Positions 17,405 through 26,848 of a DNA stretch of 64,000 nt are shown here, piece by piece; the first letter of the stretch is position 1; each line of letters begins with the position of its first letter. Both the position numbers and the translations under genes were made by a program. The notes under the pieces were generated by a model. It was not told the origin of the DNA, made no database searches, and was given only the letters and a program-made list of their open reading frames with translations. The stretch is from positions 434,001-498,000 of the forward strand of contig NZ_LBGV01000001.1 in assembly GCF_001274635.1 (NCBI RefSeq). The letters run 5' to 3'. Origin of the DNA: Persicobacter sp. CCB-QB2. GTDB lineage: Bacteria; Bacteroidota; Bacteroidia; Cytophagales; Cyclobacteriaceae.

Positions 17405-17997
17405 GAGTTAAGCTTTTTGTGCAATTGGTTAAGGAAATCTATTATTTCATTTAATTTCAGTTCGTAATCCATGGGGGCAAGATCCAAGGCTGCTTGTGGC
17501 ATGGTAGAAATCATGCATTCTTCCCGGTCCTGGACGATGGTCAGGCCACCCTTTTGTTGAATCCTGGCCATTCCTATTCCTCCATCGCGATTAGCGCCGG
17601 AAAGTAAAATGCCCACCAGGCGATGCCGATAGGCATAGGCGGCAGTCCCCAGGGTGATGTCAATGGCCGGACGAGAATTATTAAACATTTCCTCTGTTGA
17701 CAAGGAAAAGTAATTGCCTAATTCAATGGAAAGATGATAATTTGCCGGAGCCAGGTAAACCTGTCCCCGCCGAATACTTTCCTTATCCACCGGCTCCACA
17801 ATGTCCTTGGTGCTTTTGAGCTTTAAAGCTTCCACGAAGCCATTCCGGACGTGTTTTAGCCGGTGTAGGCACATAATGATAGGCAGGGGGAAATCTTCAG
17901 GAATCTGGCTAAGAATTTTGGTGATTCCCTGAAAGCTTCCGGCGGATCCCCCGATCACTACGGCTTTATAGTCAGAATTAATTTTGAAATTTCTCAT
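17401..17997 (-). CDS. CheB-type protein-glutamate methylesterase domain protein
   Basis: A 198-residue stand-alone CheB catalytic domain without the receiver domain. The expected Ser-His-Asp residues appear as Ser18 in IGGSAGS, His in CLHR and Asp in GANRDGGIG. CheB removes methyl groups from chemoreceptor glutamates. No methyl-accepting chemoreceptor is in this window, so here it may act on the coiled coil of the sensor encoded downstream; that is inference. It lies between cheR and the GAF gene. Confidence 0.85.
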   Translation of the reverse strand: MRNFKINSDYKAVVIGGSAGSFQGITKILSQIPEDFPLPIIMCLHRLKHVRNGFVEALKLKSTKDIVEPVDKESIRRGQVYLAPANYHLSIELGNYFSLSTEEMFNNSRPAIDITLGTAAYAYRHRLVGILLSGANRDGGIGMARIQQKGGLTIVQDREECMISTMPQAALDLAPMDYELKLNEIIDFLNQLHKKLNS

Positions 17998-18015
17998 GCA
18001 AAAAGATCCTTAGCC

Positions 18016-18843
18016 TTATTCTTTAATCTTTTTGTAGATCTTTTCCTCATTGTTGACTACAATGAATTTGTTGGCGCTATCACACCAAATCAGGGATTCT
18101 TTGGAGCCCACACATAAATAACCGTAGTTGAAAAGGCTTTCATGTAATTTGTTCAGCACAGAATTCTGAAGAGACTGATTAAAATAAATCATCACATTTC
18201 GGCAAAGCGCCAAATCAAATTTATTGAAAACGGGTCCCTGAACTAAATCGTGAACGCGGAAGGTTACATTTTCTACCAAGGATGGATCCATGACCGCAAA
18301 GCCATCCTCCTCCTTAAAGTATTTGCTCAACTCAAATTTCCCCTGGAAGCGGATATAGTTTTTTTGATTGAGCTCCATGTTTTTGAGGGTATACTTCCCT
18401 TTTTTGGCTTTCTGAATAATCTCTTTATCCAGATCCGTGGCGAAAATACGCACTCTATCCAGGAGATTGGCCTCTTTTAGTAAGATGGCCATAGAAAACA
18501 CTTCCTCCCCGGAAGAGCAGCCCGCATGCCAAATATTGATCGACTTGTGGTTAAGCAATAAGTTGGGTAAGACCTCATCCCGCAGTTGCCTCCAAAAGGA
18601 AGGGTCACGGAACATTTCGGTGACATTGACGGTAATTTCGCAAATGAATACTTCCAGAAAAGTAGGTTCACTTTCAATTTTTTCAATGAGCGCATCTACC
18701 GATGGCAAGCGATACAATTCCAGTATGCGTAAGATTCTTCTTTTAAAAGAAGACATCGCATAATTGGTGAAATCATAGTTGCCTTTAGTCTTTATATATT
18801 CGGTTAATTTCCTTAGATCAGAAATTTCAATATCTAGTATCAT
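18016..18843 (-). CDS. CheR-type protein-glutamate O-methyltransferase
   Basis: A 275-residue methyltransferase. The N-terminal helical domain carries RRILRILELYR, and the SAM-binding motif is IWHAGCSSGEEVFSMAILL, with a later ATDLD and DLALCRNVMIYF. CheR methylates glutamates using S-adenosylmethionine. An in-frame TTG at 18882 would add 13 residues, but the ATG at 18843 starts the family-typical ILDIEISDL segment and is preferred. It is the first gene of the che-sia operon. A TATTTTTG box lies on the minus strand at 18880-18887. Confidence 0.88.
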   Translation of the reverse strand: MILDIEISDLRKLTEYIKTKGNYDFTNYAMSSFKRRILRILELYRLPSVDALIEKIESEPTFLEVFICEITVNVTEMFRDPSFWRQLRDEVLPNLLLNHKSINIWHAGCSSGEEVFSMAILLKEANLLDRVRIFATDLDKEIIQKAKKGKYTLKNMELNQKNYIRFQGKFELSKYFKEEDGFAVMDPSLVENVTFRVHDLVQGPVFNKFDLALCRNVMIYFNQSLQNSVLNKLHESLFNYGYLCVGSKESLIWCDSANKFIVVNNEEKIYKKIKE

Positions 18844-18879
18844 AAAAAACGTTGGGTCGAGACAGATATTAATTTTGGT

Positions 18880-18887
18880 CAAAAATA
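18880..18887 (-). promoter_or_regulatory. Candidate -7 box for the che-sia operon
   Basis: TATTTTTG on the minus strand, 36 bases before the cheR ATG. If used, it excludes the upstream TTG start. No clear -33 box. The rest of the gap (18888-19115) shows no gene or repeat copy. Confidence 0.4.
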
Positions 18888-19115
18888 TTTTAAATTCATC
18901 CTATATAACGGATGGTAAAACAATTTTCTTCCAGTAAGTAATTAATCTTTATAAAATAGGTTGTTCAACCCCTGAATATAGGAGGACTTTTTAAAAAGTA
19001 TTCTAAAAAATGAGTGAGAATATGCTGAGTTCAATAAAATCTCGATAATGTTAAAAATATAATTCGAATAGTTTAATTAAGAATCTGTTTTCCAGACGTA
19101 ATGTAATGGTGGAAA

Positions 19116-19598
19116 TTACAACTGATCTCCCGAAAAGGTAAAGGGTAAAAGATCCCTGACGTTATTGATTTTTATAAATGTACCATTTCCATTTTCCAAA
19201 ATCACCGCATATGGCTGTTGTTGCTTATCCTGATATTCGGACATCACCTGTCGGCAGGCCCCACAGGGTGTGACTGCCTGAAAGGCGGATTCCCCCGCTT
19301 TGATGGCGGTGATCATGATCGTTTTTATTTTGAGGTCAGGGTGATTGGCAGAAGTGGAGAAAAGGACGGTTCTTTCCGCACATAAGCCCGATGGATAGGC
19401 GGAGTTTTCTTGATTATTCCCACTGAAAATTTGTCCATCCTCCATTAATAAGGCCGCTCCCACATGGAATTTGCTATATGGGGCATATGCGGACTCGGTC
19501 GCTTTTTGGGCGGCAGCAACCAGTTTTTGTTCTTCTGTTGGAAGTTCTTCAATACTGTTGAATACTTGATATTCAATAATCTGTTTTTCCTTCTGCAT
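19116..19598 (-). CDS. cdd: Cytidine deaminase
   Basis: A 160-residue zinc enzyme that hydrolytically deaminates cytidine and deoxycytidine in pyrimidine salvage. It shows the substrate-binding FHVGAALL segment, the catalytic CAERTVLFS with the proton-shuttling Glu, and the zinc ligands in PCGACRQVMSE. Length matches homotetrameric Cdd with an extra N-terminal stretch of about 20 residues. It is transcribed divergently from the saccharopine dehydrogenase across 93 bases. Confidence 0.92.
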   Translation of the reverse strand: MQKEKQIIEYQVFNSIEELPTEEQKLVAAAQKATESAYAPYSKFHVGAALLMEDGQIFSGNNQENSAYPSGLCAERTVLFSTSANHPDLKIKTIMITAIKAGESAFQAVTPCGACRQVMSEYQDKQQQPYAVILENGNGTFIKINNVRDLLPFTFSGDQL

Positions 19599-19691
19599 GT
19601 CTTAAAATTAATGGAAAAATTTAAGTATTATAAGGGTCAAGCGGACCGTAAAGCTATTAACAATAGGACAAAACCCAAAATACTATAATCT

Positions 19692-21023
19692 ATGAATACG
19701 ATTCTTTGCATTGGTGCGGGTAGATCTACCAGGGCCTTAATTTCATATTTATGTCAATTTAATAAAGCGGATGAGTTTCGCCTTATTATCGCCGATAAAA
19801 ACCTGCAGATGGCGCAGGAGAAAATTACCCTTGGGGGTAAAGCGGAAGCAGTAGCATTGGATATTTTTGAGGAGGAGGCATTGGATCAGTTGGTTGGGGA
19901 GGCCAGCCTGGTCATTTCCATGGTGCCGGCCCACCTGCACCACCGGGTGTTGGAGAGCTGCATTCGCCAACGGAAGGATTTCGTTTCCGCCTCATATGTG
20001 ACCGAGGAGCTTTTGCAATATCAGGAGGCGATTGAAGAAGCGGGGATTTTGGTGATGAAGGAATGTGGGTTGGATCCGGGGATTGACCATATGTCCGCTA
20101 TGCAGGAATTGGACGCGATTCGAAATAAAGCTGGTAGGATCAATACCTTTGAGACCTTTACGGGTGGTTTGCTGGCGCCAAGCAAGGTGGAGAATCCGTG
20201 GGAGTATAAATTCACCTGGAACCCCAGGAATGTGGTATTGGCCGGGCAGGGCGTGGTGAAATTTCTACAAGAGGGGCGGTACAAATATATACCTTATAAT
20301 AAGTTATTCAATCGTACTGAAATCATCTACATCCCGCAGTACGGTTATTTTGAGGGATATGCCAATCGGGATTCTTTGAAGTACCGGGAGGTATATGGCT
20401 TGCAGGACATCCAAACGCTTTACCGCGGAACCTTGCGCAGAGTAGGCTATTGCAAGGCCTGGAATGTTTTTGTGCAAATTGGGGCCACTGATGATTCCTA
20501 TCAGATGGAAGGAGTTGCACATATGTCGCACCGTCAGTTCATTAATTCCTTTCTGTCCTATAATCCGGATGATTCCGTGGAGCTTAAGTTAGCCCATTAC
20601 CTGAATATCGGTCTGGATTCGGATATCATGTATAAATTGAAATGGCTGGGATTATTTGAGGACACCCTGGTGGGACTAGAAAAAGGGAGTCCTGCTCAAA
20701 TACTGGAACATATTCTCCGAAAGAAATGGACGCTGAATACGGAGGAAAAGGACATGGTGGTCATGTGGCACCGTTTTGTTTATGAGTTGGAAGGAAAGCT
20801 TTCAGAATACCATACACATATGGTGGTGAAAGGGAAAAATGCCAACGAAACCGCGATGGCAGATACTGTTGGCCTTCCTTTGGGAATTGTGGCCATTAAT
20901 GTTTTGAATGGGAAAATAAAGACCAAAGGAATCCAGCGTCCTATTTCTGCTGAGGTTTATGAACCCGTGCTGAGGGCGCTGAAAGGTTATGGGATTACCT
21001 TTGAGAAGTCTTTGATTCATTGA
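19692..21023 (+). CDS. Saccharopine dehydrogenase / reductase family protein
   Basis: A 443-residue NAD(P)-dependent oxidoreductase. The N-terminal Rossmann motif is ILCIGAGRSTRALISYL, and further family segments are VISMVPAHLHHRV, KECGLDPGIDHMSA and GGLLAPSKVENPWEYKFTW. The family interconverts saccharopine and alpha-aminoadipate semialdehyde or lysine in lysine metabolism. Which direction or exact substrate applies here cannot be decided. The gene stands alone, followed by about 240 bases before ligA. Confidence 0.85.
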   Translation: MNTILCIGAGRSTRALISYLCQFNKADEFRLIIADKNLQMAQEKITLGGKAEAVALDIFEEEALDQLVGEASLVISMVPAHLHHRVLESCIRQRKDFVSASYVTEELLQYQEAIEEAGILVMKECGLDPGIDHMSAMQELDAIRNKAGRINTFETFTGGLLAPSKVENPWEYKFTWNPRNVVLAGQGVVKFLQEGRYKYIPYNKLFNRTEIIYIPQYGYFEGYANRDSLKYREVYGLQDIQTLYRGTLRRVGYCKAWNVFVQIGATDDSYQMEGVAHMSHRQFINSFLSYNPDDSVELKLAHYLNIGLDSDIMYKLKWLGLFEDTLVGLEKGSPAQILEHILRKKWTLNTEEKDMVVMWHRFVYELEGKLSEYHTHMVVKGKNANETAMADTVGLPLGIVAINVLNGKIKTKGIQRPISAEVYEPVLRALKGYGITFEKSLIH

Positions 21024-21243
21024 GCAGGATTGGGGAGGGAAAAAAATTAGTTATAAATTCACGCAGGAATGGGGTAGATGTTCAATTTCTAACTCCTTTC
21101 GTTTGTTTTGGGTCAATTGAATGTTCTCCTAATGAATGAAAAGCCCTCTGATTGCATGTGAGGGCGGATTTCTCCTAAAGGGAGGTTTCTTTAAGAAGAG
21201 AATGTCCCAAAGCAAGCCGTTTTTAATCAGCCGCAAAAAAGGA

Positions 21244-21251
21244 TATTTTTG
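21244..21251 (+). promoter_or_regulatory. Candidate -7 box for ligA
   Basis: TATTTTTG lies 15 bases before the ligA ATG at 21267. A TTTT at 21220-21223 is at 20-base spacing, a weak match to the -33 element TTTG. Confidence 0.45.
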
Positions 21252-21266
21252 TACAAGCAATAAGCT

Positions 21267-23266
<2,000 letters not shown>

Positions 23267-23269
23267 ACT

Positions 23270-23791
23270 ATGCTTGGTTTAAAGGAGAAATTTATAAATC
23301 AGAAAACCAAAAACTTAATTTCAAAAAGTAAGGTAGATCGTGGAGGGATGAATTTCGAAAATGCGGAATTCGTTGCCATATTTTACACACAGACAAGTGA
23401 AAATAAAGATGGTGAAATCCAAAAATTCTGCGATCAGCTTCAAAGGGAAGGTAAAACGGTGGAATTGATCACCTACATTCCCAAGCGTAAAGAGGAACAT
23501 GCCGTAAAGATAGCATCTTTTTATGGCGATGAGTTCAGCTTTACCGGAGAGGTGAAGTCCGATGCTTTAAGAGATTTTCTCAAGAAAAAATATGATCTGC
23601 TGATTCATTGTGACCTGGAAAAGGATGCTGTTACTAAATTTGTGATGGCGAAATCCAAAGCGGTGATGAGGGTAGGCCGATATTTTGAAGAAGAGGCTAA
23701 ACTATACGAGTTGATGTTTGTGCTCCAGGATGATGAAAAGCCGAGGCAAATGTGCGCGCTTTTTCATCAGTATTTGAAAGCCATACATTAA
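23270..23791 (+). CDS. DUF6913-like hypothetical protein
   Basis: A 173-residue soluble protein starting at ATG 23270, three bases after the ligA stop and six bases before dapA, so part of one transcription unit. It resembles the Bacteroidota DUF6913 family often found near dapA, including segments YDLLIHCDLEKD and an ALFHQYLKAI tail. Its role is unknown and no catalytic motif is visible. Confidence 0.75.
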   Translation: MLGLKEKFINQKTKNLISKSKVDRGGMNFENAEFVAIFYTQTSENKDGEIQKFCDQLQREGKTVELITYIPKRKEEHAVKIASFYGDEFSFTGEVKSDALRDFLKKKYDLLIHCDLEKDAVTKFVMAKSKAVMRVGRYFEEEAKLYELMFVLQDDEKPRQMCALFHQYLKAIH

Positions 23792-23797
23792 TTAAAG

Positions 23798-24688
23798 ATG
23801 ATGAGGGATTTTAGTGGTACGGGTGTTGCTTTAGTAACGCCATTTGATGCCCAAGGCAATGTAGATTTCGAAGCACTAGGCCGATTGTTAGATCATACGG
23901 CAAAAGGAGGTGTGGATTATTGGGTGGTTCAGGGAACTACCGGTGAGTCTGTGACACTTACTCAAAAAGAGAAGCACGAGGTATTGGCTTTTATTAAGGC
24001 GAATAATCCTAAGAATTTACCTATTGTATTAGGTATAGGAGGAAATAATACCCATGTGGTTTTGGAGCAACTTCAGGAAATGGATTTGGAGGGAGTTGAT
24101 GCCATTTTGAGTGTGAGTCCGGCTTATAATAAACCTACCCAGGAGGGAATTTACCAGCATTATAAAATGGTGGCAGATGCTTCTCCGGTACCGGTGATTT
24201 TATATAATGTTCCGGGGAGAACTGCCTCTAAAATCAAGGTGAAGACTACTTTGCGTCTTGCTGCTCATCCGAATATTATCGGGACCAAAGAAGCTACTGG
24301 TGATATTGGGGATGCTATCGAAATTGCCCGTAAGGCTCCTGCAGATTTCTTATTAATCTCAGGTGATGACTTACTGACTTTGCCGCTGATTTCGGTTGGT
24401 TGTAAAGGGGTGATCTCTGTTTTGGCGAATGCACTGCCGGAGGCTATGCAGGCCATCGTGAAACCTGCCCTGGCGAATGATATGCAGGAAGCGGGAAAAG
24501 CAGTCCACCAGATTGCCGAAATTAACCCTTTGATGTATGCGGAAGCCAATCCTGTTGGGGTGAAGCAATTATTGAAGGAAATGCATATTTGTGAAAACCA
24601 TGTGCGTTTGCCATTATTACCGGCGACTGCACCATTGCAGGAAAAAATTAAAAATGCCTATTCCTCTTTTTTAGTCGTTGAGCATTAA
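23798..24688 (+). CDS. dapA: 4-hydroxy-tetrahydrodipicolinate synthase
   Basis: A 296-residue enzyme condensing pyruvate with aspartate semialdehyde, the first committed step to diaminopimelate and lysine. Visible are GTGVALVTPF, the TTGES motif, the tyrosine in VILYNVPGRT and the Schiff-base lysine in IIGTKEATGD. Two adjacent ATGs (23798, 23801) make the start ambiguous by one residue. It ends the ligA-DUF6913-dapA unit, with a terminator at 24720-24751. Confidence 0.94.
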   Translation: MMRDFSGTGVALVTPFDAQGNVDFEALGRLLDHTAKGGVDYWVVQGTTGESVTLTQKEKHEVLAFIKANNPKNLPIVLGIGGNNTHVVLEQLQEMDLEGVDAILSVSPAYNKPTQEGIYQHYKMVADASPVPVILYNVPGRTASKIKVKTTLRLAAHPNIIGTKEATGDIGDAIEIARKAPADFLLISGDDLLTLPLISVGCKGVISVLANALPEAMQAIVKPALANDMQEAGKAVHQIAEINPLMYAEANPVGVKQLLKEMHICENHVRLPLLPATAPLQEKIKNAYSSFLVVEH

Positions 24689-24719
24689 GTCTATAGGTTT
24701 AATGCGAAAAATATTGACA

Positions 24720-24751
24720 AGAGCCTGCCCCTTTGGGGTGGGCTTTTTTTT
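24720..24751 (+). terminator. Rho-independent terminator of dapA
   Basis: GCCTGCCCC and GGGGTGGGC arms around TTT, followed by eight T residues. It overlaps the stop codon of the convergent radical-SAM gene. Confidence 0.8.
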
Positions 24752-25847
24752 ATGGTTTGCTCCTCTCGCCCTCCTGTATTTTTTGCAGGTGGCAAATCGA
24801 TAATTCTCCGCTCTGTTCATCGCGCAGGTGCATGCCATTCCCCTGGCAATAGCGGTGAAACTCACAATCTGAGCAAATGCCCTTTTTCGTCCAGCTTCGG
24901 TCTCTGAATATCTGATAGCGATTTTCCCAAACTTCTTTTAAATTGTCCTGATAGATATTGCCCTGAATAAAATTTCCTCTGAGATTCGGGCAGGCAGCAA
25001 TGCTCCCGTCCACCAGAATGGAGGCAATATTGACCCCGGCCTTACAGTTAAAGAATTGGTCGCGTACTTTTCCCTCATAGCTTCCCAAAAATCCCTCGCA
25101 GCCATATTCCACCTGAATACGGCCCTCTTCTCTGAAGCGGACAATCTGATCAAATAAGGCTTTGAACTGAACAGGAGAGAGTTGCAAGGCTTCATTGTCT
25201 TTAGCTCTGCCGATGGGATAAATAGTGAAAATTCGCCATTTTTTGACCCCTTTGGCTACTAAGAGGTCTTTGAGTTCTTCCAGCTGTTGGACATTGTTTT
25301 GGTGCACACAGGTTGCCACATCAAAAAGAAGGTCTTCGGTTTTTGCTAGTATTTCAATGGCCTTCACCGCCTTTTCAAAGCTTTTGGAGGAGCCCCTCAG
25401 CCAGTTGTGTCCCTGTTCCAGCCCATCCAGACTTATGGTTACTGCCCGAAGACCTGAATCCAGAAGGCTTTCCAGTTTTTTTTGAGTCAATAGTGCGCCA
25501 TTGGTTACGATTCCCCATGGAAACTCTCTTTGGTAAAGTTGTTTTCCTATGTTGGGTAAATCTTTTCGCATGAGGGCTTCTCCGCCGGTAAGCACAATCA
25601 TGGTTTTGTGAGCATTAATGGTGCCTTTTAATTGATCCAGAGCCCGGAAGAAATCCGCCGAGGGCATGTCTGCCTGTTTGCTATTTTTAGTACAATCACT
25701 CCCACAGTGAATACAGGCCAGATTGCAGCGGAGGGTGCATTCCCAAAACAGGTAATTGAGGGTGTGAATCTGACTGGCATTTTGTTTCATTTTTTGGAAA
25801 ACCTTTAATGCCAGTTTTTTTCGAAATCCTAGTGAGCGGACGGTCAT
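24750..25847 (-). CDS. Radical SAM/SPASM enzyme (TIGR04133-like)
   Basis: A 365-residue radical SAM protein. The iron-sulphur motif CNLACIHC lies near residue 40 (Cys-x3-Cys-x2-Cys), and GGEALMR follows. The C-terminal SPASM region has several cysteines: FNCKAG, AACPNLRGN, GICSDCEFHRYC, SICHL. SPASM enzymes usually modify peptides or proteins. This gene overlaps the lipoprotein gene by four bases. A TIGR04133-like enzyme with a partner lipoprotein is a recurring Bacteroidota pair of unknown product. Modification of the partner is inferred. Confidence 0.85.
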   Translation of the reverse strand: MTVRSLGFRKKLALKVFQKMKQNASQIHTLNYLFWECTLRCNLACIHCGSDCTKNSKQADMPSADFFRALDQLKGTINAHKTMIVLTGGEALMRKDLPNIGKQLYQREFPWGIVTNGALLTQKKLESLLDSGLRAVTISLDGLEQGHNWLRGSSKSFEKAVKAIEILAKTEDLLFDVATCVHQNNVQQLEELKDLLVAKGVKKWRIFTIYPIGRAKDNEALQLSPVQFKALFDQIVRFREEGRIQVEYGCEGFLGSYEGKVRDQFFNCKAGVNIASILVDGSIAACPNLRGNFIQGNIYQDNLKEVWENRYQIFRDRSWTKKGICSDCEFHRYCQGNGMHLRDEQSGELSICHLQKIQEGERSKP

Positions 25848-26290
25848 TCAGCAGCTTCCTCCTTTTTCTTAAGCGGAATATTGATTTCTTTCTCTATTTT
25901 CCCCAAATACCAATTTCCATCTCCGTTCTTAAACTCTTCATCGGTTAGGGAAATCAGCGTGTCCAGCTTTTGGTACTGGCCTGTTTGCTTGGGGTTAAAT
26001 TCTTCAAAGCGAAGCAATACTGCCGTGGCGGGGAGATCCCGGTAATTCATGACATAATCGCCATTATCCTCATTTTCCACATAAACATAACCATTGTTAG
26101 TGCTTACCTTAATGCCGGAGACGCTTTCGCCAGTTGCTGCATCAGTGATTTTACCGCTAAACTTAAAGTCGGCAGTAGGTGTCCCGTATTCAGCGACCGT
26201 ACTGCTTTCACATCCCATTATACCGAAGCCGAGCAAGCCAATGAGTAAGGAGTATAGCCGGTTAAAAAGTTGAATTGACTTTGTTTTCAT
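25844..26290 (-). CDS. Radical-SAM-associated putative lipoprotein
   Basis: A 148-residue protein with an N-terminal signal and lipobox FGIMGC at about residue 27, then a carboxypeptidase-regulatory-like beta segment (FSGKITDAATGESVSGIKVS) and a charged tail. It matches the known lipoprotein partner of TIGR04133-type radical SAM enzymes. Its ATG region opens the unit, and its stop overlaps the enzyme's start. It may be the substrate or a carrier of the modified product, which is inference. Confidence 0.78.
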   Translation of the reverse strand: MKTKSIQLFNRLYSLLIGLLGFGIMGCESSTVAEYGTPTADFKFSGKITDAATGESVSGIKVSTNNGYVYVENEDNGDYVMNYRDLPATAVLLRFEEFNPKQTGQYQKLDTLISLTDEEFKNGDGNWYLGKIEKEINIPLKKKEEAAE

Positions 26291-26386
26291 TTTTCAAAGG
26301 TATTTTTGTAAATATAGGAGTTGTTTCTGGTTAATTATTTGATTATTATCAGCTTGTGGATTGATTTTTAGGCTGAATGCCCCATG

Positions 26387-26611
26387 TTTAAGCCGGATTA
26401 TTCACACTAAAATCTTCGTTTAGCGGTTAGGCGGAAAAAAGGAAGGAATTTTCCCTATTTCAAGCTTTTTCGAACGAATCAGATGAAGGAGGAGACAGCC
26501 AGCTAGCCCCAATTTGGGCTATTAAAAAATCAGTCGACACGAATGTACTACAGTGATAATTAGTTAATTAAAGCAAGTTCCTGAATCTGGCGGTGAATAA
26601 TTCGGGTTAGT
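26387..26611 (+). repeat. Dispersed intergenic repeat, copy 3 (forward)
   Basis: Left end TTTAAGCCGGATTATTCAC, then TTCGTTTAGCGGTTAGGCGG, ATTTCAAGCTTTTTCGAACG, a CAGATGAAGGAGGAG stretch and the internal palindrome-like AGCCCCAATTTGGGCT at 26505-26520. The right end is GGCGGTGAATAATTCGGGTTA. A second left-end-like motif (TTAGGCTGAAT) lies just upstream at 26369. It sits in the divergent gap between the lipoprotein and nadE (26291-26848), where I see no gene. Confidence 0.85.
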
Positions 26612-26653
26612 TTATAAGGTTGAAAATAAACCACTTAATCCGATTCTCTACTT

Positions 26654-26678
26654 TTAGCGGGGGATAATTCGGGTTAAA
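26654..26678 (+). repeat. Solo right end of the dispersed repeat
   Basis: TTAGCGGGGGATAATTCGGG followed by TTAAA repeats the right terminus of copy 3 about 65 bases downstream, without a body. It may be a remnant of a deleted copy. Confidence 0.6.
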
Positions 26679-26848
26679 ATAGCAGTGAGGGTGCTTGGAA
26701 TGGCTTATTAATGAGCTTGTTGGTGGGCTAGGTGGAGCCAGTTGATGCATCATTTAGCTATTAGAGGTCTTGTTGCGTGTAACAGCATGTGGTTTTATTT
26801 CATGAGCGAAAAGTTTTCTCTTTCCTAATAGTCCGTTTACTTTGTAAT

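Noticed and set aside
26291-26848. Possible gene in the divergent gap before nadE
   Set aside because: No frame has coding-like composition; the region is explained by repeat copy 3 and a solo end.
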